Notes under the pieces: generated by a model | Databases searched by the model: none | What the model was told of the DNA's origin: nothing | What the model saw: the letters and a program-made list of their open reading frames with translations, nothing else | Part shown: one piece after another, positions 43,024-49,125 of the stretch | How positions within the stretch are numbered: the first letter of the stretch is position 1 | How the letters are laid out: every line of letters starts with the position of its first letter | Translations under genes and position numbers: made by a program | Origin: Myxococcales bacterium | GTDB taxonomy: Bacteria; Myxococcota_A; Polyangia; Palsa-1104; SHYY01 | Length of the DNA: 49,125 nt | Direction of reading: 5' to 3' | Assembly: GCA_023248875.1 (NCBI GenBank) | Contig: JAHFDT010000006.1 | Location: forward strand, 1 to 49,125

Positions 43024-44063
43024 ATCGCGCCTATTTCACCTGCGCGGAGAGTGCGCTCGCCCACTGCTCGCTCGAACCCCTGGTCGGGCGAACTCTGCTC
43101 GTGACCGGTGCCACGGGCCTTCTCGGTTCGCACCTCTGCGCCGCGGTCGTCCTCGCCAATCAGCGCCATGGTCTCGGCATTCGTCTCATCGCCACCAGCC
43201 GAAGCCCCCCTCCGCCCTGGCTGGCTGGACTCTTTGCCGCGCCCCATGTTCACTTCGAACCGGTCGATCTCAGCGCCGATCCCGACTGGCTCATCCGGCA
43301 GACCTTCGATGCCGTGGTGCACGGCGCGACCTACGGCCAGCCGAAGCGTTTTCTGGAGCAGCCATTCGAAACGATCCGGCTCAACGGCCGTGCTCTCGAA
43401 CTTCTGCTCGAACGGGCCAACCAGTGCGGCGCCCGGGTGCTGTTCCTCAGCACCTCGGAGATCTACGCCCCCTCTGCTACCGGCCACGCCGTCACCGAGG
43501 ATCACCCCTGTCAGTCGCCGCTCGGTGCACGCGGAATCTACACCTCCGCCAAGATCTTCGGCGAAACGCTCTGTCGCGCCTATGCCGAACAGGAGGGCCT
43601 GCCCACGCGCGTCGCCCGAGTGTCGTCGGTGTACGGTCCCGGAGTGCGTTGCGATGACCACCGTGTGATCTACGAATTCATCCGCCGGGCCATGAAGAGC
43701 CACCGGATCGCCCTTCTGGATCAGGGGGCGCAAGAGCGGTGCTGGCTCTACGCTGCCGACGCCACTGCCATGCTCTTTTGGGTGCTACTCCATTCGAAGC
43801 AGGCCGTCTACAACGTCGCTGGTACGGAGCGTCGTTCGATCCTGCAGCTTGCGGAGCTCATCGCGGCGGAGACCGGCGCTTCGGTGGAGCTTCCCCACGA
43901 GTCGCGCACCGAAAGCCACACGGCGGGCTCACCCCAATCCGTCCACCCCGATATCCGTCGGTTGGCGCAGGAGAGCGGGCTTCTCGAGAGCGTCGAGCTT
44001 CAAGAGGGCGTGGCAGCGAGCGTCGACTGGATGCGCGAACGGCTCCACGAAGAGCAGACATGA
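43020..44063 (+). CDS. NAD-dependent epimerase/dehydratase (extended SDR)
   Basis: A 347-aa nucleotide-sugar enzyme. The NAD motif is LLVTGATGLLGSHL (Gly30, 33, 36), and the catalytic set has Ser/Thr in FLSTSEIY and Tyr174-Lys178 in YTSAK. VSSVYGPGVRC and the C-terminal VYNVAGTERRSILQLAELIA fit UDP-glucuronate decarboxylase or GDP-sugar 4,6-dehydratase relatives; the actual substrate is not fixed. The start is a GTG at 43020. Its stop overlaps the next start (ATGA). The cluster order suggests it tailors the sugar made from the transketolase product. Confidence 0.92.
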   Translation: MNRAYFTCAESALAHCSLEPLVGRTLLVTGATGLLGSHLCAAVVLANQRHGLGIRLIATSRSPPPPWLAGLFAAPHVHFEPVDLSADPDWLIRQTFDAVVHGATYGQPKRFLEQPFETIRLNGRALELLLERANQCGARVLFLSTSEIYAPSATGHAVTEDHPCQSPLGARGIYTSAKIFGETLCRAYAEQEGLPTRVARVSSVYGPGVRCDDHRVIYEFIRRAMKSHRIALLDQGAQERCWLYAADATAMLFWVLLHSKQAVYNVAGTERRSILQLAELIAAETGASVELPHESRTESHTAGSPQSVHPDIRRLAQESGLLESVELQEGVAASVDWMRERLHEEQT

Positions 44064-45613
44064 CCAGCGATTCTTCCTCGTGTGATCTCGGCGCCCTGAC
44101 CCGGCTATCCCTGGCAGTCGCCGGGCTGGCCCTCGGACGAGCGATCCAGGTCAACAACGGCACCTACGCGAGTGAAGCGATCTTCTGGGTGATCGTGGCT
44201 GCCATCGCCACGCTCGCCGCCCTGCTGGCACCGCATCGCGATCGGCTAGAGCATACCGCGGCTCGCGCGCTCCCCGTCCTGCTCGCCACTGGACTTACTC
44301 TCCAGTTTGCCCAAATCCTCACCCATCCGCCGGCGGACTTTCTTCGCTCCGATGAGCCGAACGCCATCGTCCTCTATGGCTTCGGTATCGCTGCTGCAGC
44401 GATGCTCGCCGGAGCAGGCCTAGGCGAAGGATCCTGGTTTGGTAGAGCTCGGATACCGCTCCTGCTCGCCACCCATTTTCTCCTCGGAGTTTGGGTCATC
44501 CACATGGACCCGCACCCAGGGATCGACGTCTACCAGATTCAACACGCCGGCATCGGCGCCCTCCTCGAGGGCCGCAACCCCTATTCCGCCTTCATTCCCA
44601 ACCCCTACCACCCCGACACCTCCTTTTATGGGCCCGGCATGGTCGAAAACGGCCGCTTCACCTTTGGGTTCATCTATCCCCCCCTCAGTCTGGTGCTGTC
44701 ATCGGTGGGCCAGCTGCTGGGCGACGATCTCCGCTTCGCCCACCTGGCCGCCATGACCACCACCGGTGGACTCATCGCCTACGCGCGCCCTAAGGGCCCG
44801 CGGCGGAATAACTCGATCGTCCTCGCGGCCGATCCATCCCGGGTGGCTGCGGGGGGCTTGCCCCCATTCTGTAGACTTGAGGGGGGGGTCGTCGGTCACG
44901 TATCGACGGGTATGCTCCCTCCTCGCGCCTCGCCATCCGGGCGCCTCGACCACGATCATCAATCGAGTTATTCCGCCGCGGGCCCTAACCGCCTGAGTGC
45001 CACCGCCGCTGCGCTCTTCTTGTTCACGCCGCGCGGCTTCTATGTGCTCGAGCAGTCGTGGACCGAGCCGCTGGTGCTGCTGGCGCTGAGCCTGATCGTC
45101 TTCATCGCGGTGCGGATCCCGCGGCTATTGCCCTACCTCTACGGCCTACTGCTCGCTATGAAGCAGTACCTTCCGCTGACGCTGCCGGCCGTAGTCTTGT
45201 TGTGGGGGCACGAGCGCCGTTTGCGATTTCTCGGCCTTGCGCTCGGAATTGCCGCCGCGATCACCGTGCCCTTCTTCTGGTGGAATCCGCACGACTTTGT
45301 GCGCAGCCTCATCACTGTGCAGTGGCACGCCCCATTGCGCAGCGATTCGCTCAGCCTGTTCGGCGGCGGCGCGGCGATCTCTCCACCGCCCGCCTGGCTC
45401 TGTTTCGGCGCTCTCTACACGATCTGTGCGATCGGGCTCGCGCGGCTGCCCCGTACGCCGGCCGCCTTCGCCGCGTTGCTGGGCGCGACGCAGCTGTTCT
45501 TTCTCCTCGTCAACAAACAGGCCTTCTGCAACTACTACTACATGAGCCTCGGCGCCTTCTGGATCGCCCTGGGCGTCGCGCCTCACTCGACTGTGGACCA
45601 TGGCGTTCAGTAG
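44060..45613 (+). CDS. GT-C-like membrane glycosyltransferase, interrupted in frame by a mobile element
   Basis: A 517-aa multi-pass membrane protein of the DUF2029/GT87 type, about nine helices, with an extracytoplasmic loop HMDPHPGIDVYQIQHAG carrying a likely catalytic Asp and the VLEQSWTEPLVL block. Such enzymes use polyprenyl-phosphate sugars on the periplasmic side. Residues 245-309 are encoded by a fold-back mobile element (44794-44985) plus one target copy. Removing it joins P244 to N310 and gives a smooth YARPNRLSATAAALFLFTP. The 65 inserted residues have no membrane helix and no family likeness. The gene stays open, but the function of the product may be lost or changed. The start at 44060 overlaps the epimerase stop. 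Confidence 0.85.
   Translation: MTSDSSSCDLGALTRLSLAVAGLALGRAIQVNNGTYASEAIFWVIVAAIATLAALLAPHRDRLEHTAARALPVLLATGLTLQFAQILTHPPADFLRSDEPNAIVLYGFGIAAAAMLAGAGLGEGSWFGRARIPLLLATHFLLGVWVIHMDPHPGIDVYQIQHAGIGALLEGRNPYSAFIPNPYHPDTSFYGPGMVENGRFTFGFIYPPLSLVLSSVGQLLGDDLRFAHLAAMTTTGGLIAYARPKGPRRNNSIVLAADPSRVAAGGLPPFCRLEGGVVGHVSTGMLPPRASPSGRLDHDHQSSYSAAGPNRLSATAAALFLFTPRGFYVLEQSWTEPLVLLALSLIVFIAVRIPRLLPYLYGLLLAMKQYLPLTLPAVVLLWGHERRLRFLGLALGIAAAITVPFFWWNPHDFVRSLITVQWHAPLRSDSLSLFGGGAAISPPPAWLCFGALYTICAIGLARLPRTPAAFAALLGATQLFFLLVNKQAFCNYYYMSLGAFWIALGVAPHSTVDHGVQ
44794..44985 (-). mobile_element. Non-autonomous fold-back element (MITE-like), copy B, inside a gene
   Basis: A 192-bp element with perfect 24-bp terminal inverted repeats (44794-44817 and 44962-44985), starting GGGCCCG, flanked by a 3-bp direct repeat TAA (44791-44793 and 44986-44988). 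Read on the minus strand it carries the same two cores as copy A: 44926-44960 matches 19246-19280 (32/35) and 44821-44842 matches 19350-19371 (21/22). The stems differ from copy A apart from the first five bases, but each pairs with its own partner arm. The 195 inserted bases are 65 codons without a stop, so the host reading frame is kept. Confidence 0.87.
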
Positions 45614-46400
45614 TCTCTTGCGCCGTCTCAAGTACCCCGCACTCAATGTGCTTTCGCTCGACGATCCGCGCACCACCGAATTTCACCACGACGTGATCCT
45701 GGATAAGCCATTTTTGCGGAAGCTCTACGTTTCCTACTACCGCGAGTTTGTAGCGCTCGAGCGCAGTCTCGCCGCCTCGGGCATGGCGGGTGCTTCGATC
45801 GAACTCGGCGCCGGCGGAGGCTTCTTGAAAGAGCTCCTGCCCGATCTTATCGCTACCGACGTCCACAAATATGATTGGACCGACCGGGTCGAAAACGCTT
45901 ATCGCCTCTCCTTTGCCGATGAGTCGCTCAAGGCGATCTACATGACGGCTGTGCTCCACCACCTCGGCCAGCCTCGCGCCTTCTTCCGCGAGGCACTGCG
46001 CACGCTGAAACCGGGCGGTGTGATCGCCATGATGGAGCCCCACATGTCGACCTTCGGGCGCCTGTTCTTTCAGTATTTGCACCACGAACCCGCCGAGACC
46101 GAGAGCGCCACTTGGGAATTTCCCCAAACCGGCCCGCTCAGCGACGCCAACGCAGCTTTACCCTACCTCCTGTTCGATCGCGACCGCGATCAGTTCCTCG
46201 AGGAATTTCCTCAGCTCCAGCTGCGAACGCGTCGCTACCACACCTTCCTCTTGTATGGTCTCTCGGGCGGAGTGTCGTTCCGCTTCGCGCCGCCCGGCGC
46301 TTGGTTCGAACCGCTCGCTCTTTTAGAGCAGGCCCTCTCCCCTCTCATGCGGCGTTATCTCGGCACGATGCAGACGGTCGTCCTCGCCAAGGCCGGCTAG
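45600..46400 (+). CDS. Class I SAM-dependent methyltransferase
   Basis: A 266-aa Methyltransf_11-type enzyme. SAM motif I is SIELGAGGGFLKELL, the acidic strand-2 end is IATDVHKYDW, and the post-motif helix MTAVLHHLGQPRAFFREALR followed by LKPGGVIAMMEPHMS is typical. Members in glycan clusters methylate sugar hydroxyls or lipids. It ends the glycan operon and overlaps the membrane glycosyltransferase by 14 bases. The C-terminal third (FRFAPPGAWFEPLALLEQAL) looks amphipathic and may contact the membrane. Confidence 0.88.
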   Translation: MAFSSLLRRLKYPALNVLSLDDPRTTEFHHDVILDKPFLRKLYVSYYREFVALERSLAASGMAGASIELGAGGGFLKELLPDLIATDVHKYDWTDRVENAYRLSFADESLKAIYMTAVLHHLGQPRAFFREALRTLKPGGVIAMMEPHMSTFGRLFFQYLHHEPAETESATWEFPQTGPLSDANAALPYLLFDRDRDQFLEEFPQLQLRTRRYHTFLLYGLSGGVSFRFAPPGAWFEPLALLEQALSPLMRRYLGTMQTVVLAKAG

Positions 46401-46435
46401 CTTCTCGCAGCTAGCTTCTCGCTAGCTTCTCGCAG
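46397..46435 (+). repeat. Short tandem repeat, three units
   Basis: Three imperfect copies of CTAGCTTCTCGCAG: 46397-46410 (14 bases), 46411-46421 (11, lacking CAG) and 46422-46435 (14). It begins at the methyltransferase stop and runs up to the promoter at 46437. Confidence 0.8.
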
Positions 46436-46436
46436 G

Positions 46437-46465
46437 TTGACAGCCAGCCTGGGGACCGATATACC
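46437..46465 (+). promoter_or_regulatory. Sigma-70-type promoter of the flavin/heme pair
   Basis: TTGACA (46437-46442), a 17-base spacer and TATACC (46460-46465). The expected transcript would start about 7 bases before the ATG at 46479, leaving almost no leader. The best -35 match in the window. Confidence 0.6.
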
Positions 46466-46478
46466 CACTGCAGTGATT

Positions 46479-47060
46479 ATGAAAACCACTTTCAATTGGC
46501 TTGCGATTTTTGCTGCGGCGGTGCAGCTACTCGGCGGACCCGCCCGGGCCGACACCACTTTTTGGACGCCGCGCGAGTTTCTGGCCGATGCCTTTCGAAC
46601 CAGTAAGAGGGTGAGTTTTCGCGAGATCTCCATAGGTACAGCGGAGCGGGCCCGCATCGAACAGCGTCTCGGTTACCGATTGGCGCACGATCACTACACG
46701 GTGTTCATTGCCAATAGCGATGACCGCGTCGACGGCTATGCACTGTTCGACGATGAGCTCGGACAACACATGCCGATCACCTTCGCGGTGACCATTTCGC
46801 CGGCCGGAGCCGCAGTGCGCCAAGAGATCATCGCCTATCGAGAGCCGCGCGGTGACGAGGTGCGCGATGAGCGGTTCCGGCGCCAGTTCGTCGGTAAGAC
46901 GACACGCGACCCGTTCAGCCTCGGGCAGGACATTGCGGCCGTGAGCGGAGCTACCATTTCTTCGCGCGCGATGGCGATCGGGGTGCGGCGCGCCCTGGTT
47001 CTGGTGGAGGAGCTTCTGATCAAACCAGTGCAGGCAGCTTCGACGACCGCCCGACGATGA
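46479..47060 (+). CDS. Exported FMN-binding domain protein
   Basis: A 193-aa exported protein with an FMN_bind (RnfG/NqrC-type) domain. The signal is MKTTFNWLAIFAAAVQLLGG. The C-terminal flavinylation region reads DIAAVSGATISSRAMAIGVR, with the SGAT motif at 156-159 whose Thr would carry FMN through ApbE. The usual Asp three residues before the Ser is Ala here (A-A-V-SGAT), with an Asp two places earlier. FMN-binding proteins of this kind carry electrons outside the cytoplasmic membrane. No apbE gene is in the window. The stop overlaps the membrane protein start (ATGA). Confidence 0.85.
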   Translation: MKTTFNWLAIFAAAVQLLGGPARADTTFWTPREFLADAFRTSKRVSFREISIGTAERARIEQRLGYRLAHDHYTVFIANSDDRVDGYALFDDELGQHMPITFAVTISPAGAAVRQEIIAYREPRGDEVRDERFRRQFVGKTTRDPFSLGQDIAAVSGATISSRAMAIGVRRALVLVEELLIKPVQAASTTARR

Positions 47061-47614
47061 GGCAGTTCGCTTCGTCGGGATTCCGCATTTGGAATCTCTC
47101 GCTGGAAGCGAAGCTGATCTACACCTGTTTTGGCCTCTTTACGCTGCTGGGGCTCGCGAGTTCGGCGCTTTTTTATGAGCAGTTGGTGGGGGATGGAATC
47201 GGCCGCTACTACTCCGGCGCGCCTGCCGTATCCCCGATGGGGACGTCGGCCAACGGCCCCGAGATCACGCTTCCCGGCGCAGCGCCGATTTCGGTGGCCA
47301 TGACGTACGGCAAGCTACTGGAAGTCAGTCACTTTCATCTGTTCACCGTGCCGGTGATCTTGCTGATCTTGACGCACCTTTTTATGCTCACTGGCGCGCG
47401 CACCAAGCTGTTCTGGATCAGTGCTGCCTGGTTTTCAGCGTTTCTCCACCTGGCCGCTCCGTGGCTGGTGCGGTATGGCAATGGTTCATTTACGGCGCTT
47501 TATGCCCTGAGCGGTGCCTTTTTGGGGATCACCTCTCTGGTGCTGACGGTGGCGCCGATCTGGGCGATGTGGTTCGGATCGCAGGCGGAAAACCGGCCAC
47601 CTACAGCCCCATGA
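47057..47614 (+). CDS. Four-helix His-containing membrane protein, probable heme or quinone partner
   Basis: A 185-aa integral membrane protein with about four helices (near 18-40, 92-113, 120-140, 148-175) and a periplasmic loop of about 40 residues after helix 1. Helix 2 begins VSHFHLFTVPVILLILTHLF and helix 3 holds AFLHLAAPWLVRYG, so His residues lie at both membrane faces, as in b-type cytochromes. I do not recognise a named family. Coupling to the FMN protein (4-base overlap) points to a two-part electron-transfer unit across the membrane. A quinone site is possible. Confidence 0.75.
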   Translation: MRQFASSGFRIWNLSLEAKLIYTCFGLFTLLGLASSALFYEQLVGDGIGRYYSGAPAVSPMGTSANGPEITLPGAAPISVAMTYGKLLEVSHFHLFTVPVILLILTHLFMLTGARTKLFWISAAWFSAFLHLAAPWLVRYGNGSFTALYALSGAFLGITSLVLTVAPIWAMWFGSQAENRPPTAP

Positions 47615-47659
47615 ACGGACGAGGGGCCCGCAGCCTTGAAGCCCGAGGCAGCGCAGTGT

Positions 47660-47665
47660 TACTCT
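47660..47665 (+). promoter_or_regulatory. Candidate -10 element before the DUF4388 regulator
   Basis: TGT-TACTCT, 9 bases before the ATG at 47675, in the 60-base gap after the membrane protein stop. No -35 match. Confidence 0.3.
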
Positions 47666-47674
47666 CCTTTGCGC

Positions 47675-49027
47675 ATGGCCGGCGAGCGCGTTCTCGTCAT
47701 CGACGATAGTCCCACCATTCTCAAAGTGGTGCAGCTGGTGCTAAGCAAGGGGGGATACCTCGTGCGCACCGCACCGGATGGCGAGGCGGGGCTTCGGCTG
47801 GCAGAGGAGGAGCGTCCCGATCTGATTCTCCTCGATTTTGTCATGCCGAAATTGAATGGCTATCAGGTTTGCCAAGCGCTTAGTAGCTCCTCCGATCTGC
47901 GCAAGGTGCCGGTGGTGCTGATGAGTGCCAAGGGGGATCAGGTCGGCGAGCGCTTCGTCAAGATGTTGGGGATCGTCGACTACATCACGAAGCCCTTCTC
48001 TCCCGAGGCCATCCTGGCGGTGGTGGACCACACGCTAAGTCGATATGGGGTGGAGGGGAGTCCGAGCCCGGAGGAAGAGAGTGCGCGGAATCGGGAGGCT
48101 GCGCCGATCAGCAACACTACCCAGCCGCGATCATTGGAAGAGGAGCGGCGACGGAAGCAGTTGTTTGCGCGGCTGCGGGAGGCTGTGCAGGTCGCGCTGG
48201 ATGAACCTGCGCTGAGTGAAGAGATCCACCGCCAGCTGTCGGATGAACGTCTGGAAACAATTGTGCGGGATCTGGGATTGCTTCCAGACTCTGCCGTGGT
48301 GCTGGAGGGACATCTCCTCGCAGTGCCCGCGGCCGATGTGCTGGCGCTGCTGCAGCAGCAGCGTCAGACCGGCATTCTGGCCGTGGCCCGGGAGCCCGCG
48401 CGGGTGGATGTCCATTTTCGTAGGGGCAGAGTCGACTTTGTGGCTGGCACTGGGATGGGTGAGGAGTTCTTGCTCGGCCGTTTCTTAGTGGCGGAAGCCG
48501 TCATGAGCCGCAACGATTTGGATCGGTTCTTTGACTCCCGTCAAGGCAGCCAACGTCCGATGGGGGAAGAGCTCATTCGCGCGAATCTGGTGACGGAGTC
48601 CGACTTGCGGAAGGCGCTTTCGCGCCAGAGTAGCGAACGACTGTTCGAGGTCCTGCGTTGGGCCGGCGGGCACTTCTCGTTTCGGTCGACCCAGCAGCTC
48701 GGGGCCTTGGCGGATGGTGCAGCGCTGCAGCTGTCGGTCGACGGTCTCTTGATGGAAGGCGTCCGGCGCGTCGACGAATGGCATCTCATTGAGCGTGAGA
48801 TCGACGATTTTGACAGCGTGTTCTTGCGTAACGATGAGGGGCGCACGACCGACCATACCCAGTTGACGCGAGACGAGTTGGCGGTTCTGGAACTGGTCAA
48901 CGGTAAGCACACCGTTCGGGAGATCATCCGGCAGAGCCGGTTGGGCTCGTTCGAGGTCGCGAAAATGCTGTTTCGGTTGCGTTCGATTCGGCTGATCCGT
49001 CGCCGGGTATCCGCGATCGCGGTGTAG
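47675..49027 (+). CDS. Receiver-domain regulator with two DUF4388 domains
   Basis: A 450-aa protein. The receiver domain (about 5-125) has phospho-acceptor Asp54 (LILLDFVMPKLNG) and Lys in DYITKPF. A charged linker leads to DUF4388 (PatA-like) domains: LLAVPAADVLALLQQQRQTG and VDVHFRRGRVDFVAG, then FLVAEAVMSRNDLDRFF, QRPMGEELIRANLVTESDLR. A helical tail (LELVNGKHTVREIIRQSRLG) follows. DUF4388 is frequent in myxobacterial signalling proteins and probably binds partner proteins; there is no DNA-binding domain. The start at 47675 fits the receiver fold; a longer open frame upstream is rejected. Confidence 0.9.
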   Translation: MAGERVLVIDDSPTILKVVQLVLSKGGYLVRTAPDGEAGLRLAEEERPDLILLDFVMPKLNGYQVCQALSSSSDLRKVPVVLMSAKGDQVGERFVKMLGIVDYITKPFSPEAILAVVDHTLSRYGVEGSPSPEEESARNREAAPISNTTQPRSLEEERRRKQLFARLREAVQVALDEPALSEEIHRQLSDERLETIVRDLGLLPDSAVVLEGHLLAVPAADVLALLQQQRQTGILAVAREPARVDVHFRRGRVDFVAGTGMGEEFLLGRFLVAEAVMSRNDLDRFFDSRQGSQRPMGEELIRANLVTESDLRKALSRQSSERLFEVLRWAGGHFSFRSTQQLGALADGAALQLSVDGLLMEGVRRVDEWHLIEREIDDFDSVFLRNDEGRTTDHTQLTRDELAVLELVNGKHTVREIIRQSRLGSFEVAKMLFRLRSIRLIRRRVSAIAV

Positions 49028-49080
49028 TGTGTCTGACCGGCCATCCGCCAGAGTGTGTGGCTCTATTACGCGATCCGTGG

Positions 49081-49125
49081 GGAGGGAGCGGAGGGAGCGG
49101 AGGGAGCGGAGGGAGCGGAGGGAGC
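49081..49125 (+). repeat. 9-bp tandem repeat, five units, cut by window edge
   Basis: GGAGGGAGC repeated five times exactly and running off the window. It lies in the intergenic DNA after the last stop; the base before it (49080) is G. Copy number beyond the edge is unknown. Confidence 0.9.

Noticed and set aside
1-49125. tRNA, rRNA or CRISPR arrays
   Set aside because: No T-loop signature within a cloverleaf, no rRNA-like stretch and no regularly spaced repeats were found on reading both strands.

Overview
The window reads as a high-GC bacterial chromosome segment, most likely from a myxobacterial (Myxococcota / former Deltaproteobacteria) lineage. The signs are cysteine-rich lipoproteins, a CFI-box C-terminal domain, a DUF4388 response regulator, an atypical CysRS KMSKS region (KIAKS), tandem DUF3857/transglutaminase TPR proteins and many start/stop overlaps of the ATGA/GTGA type. 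No rRNA, tRNA, CRISPR array, integrase or transposase gene was seen. Coding density is very high and no gap exceeds 300 bases. This taxonomic reading is inference from gene content only.

Layout. 1-1101: 3' part of cysS. 1139-6811 (minus): a tightly overlapped operon for a frameshifted CFI-box secreted protein, a subtilisin-like protease, a Cys-rich lipoprotein and the two Dpp-type peptide permeases. 6869-8225: TPR protein and a convergent D,D-peptidase. 8287-12536: two ferritin-like diiron proteins around a PQQ-propeller lipoprotein, then an orphan protein with two tail-tube (gp19-like) domains. 12590-15381: two glycosyltransferases and a membrane TPR protein. 15590-18737: phosphoesterase lipoprotein, lysine 2,3-aminomutase and a small exported protein. 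18741-20780 (minus): Nudix, O-methyltransferase and endonuclease III. 20863-23808: SixA phosphatase, TauE-type permease, radical SAM protein and an S2P-like membrane protein with a changed metal motif.

23795-27732 (minus): operon of heparinase II/III-like lyase, a stand-alone histidine-phosphotransfer (DHp) domain and an NtrC-type regulator. 27811-46400 (plus): a nearly continuous gene train with a trypsin-like protease, two giant DUF3857 proteins (the second with a dead transglutaminase core), a fused double D-Ala-D-Ala-ligase-like ATP-grasp protein, a DmpA-type aminopeptidase, a histidine kinase, and a glycan operon (GT2, split transketolase, NAD-dependent epimerase, GT-C-like membrane protein, methyltransferase). 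46479-47614: FMN-binding exported protein plus a His-rich four-helix membrane protein. 47675-49027: receiver-DUF4388 regulator. The window ends in a 9-bp tandem repeat.

The most unusual signal is a family of short fold-back elements. Two copies (19221-19398 and, inverted, 44794-44985) share conserved internal cores, yet have unrelated terminal stems that are each self-complementary, and both are flanked by 3-bp TNA target duplications. The second sits in frame inside the GT-C gene and adds 65 residues. A third, unrelated fold-back lies at 15380-15538. A second recurring signal is a TGC-TANNNT-like hexamer 6-11 bases before the start codon of several first genes, which suggests leaderless or near-leaderless transcription.
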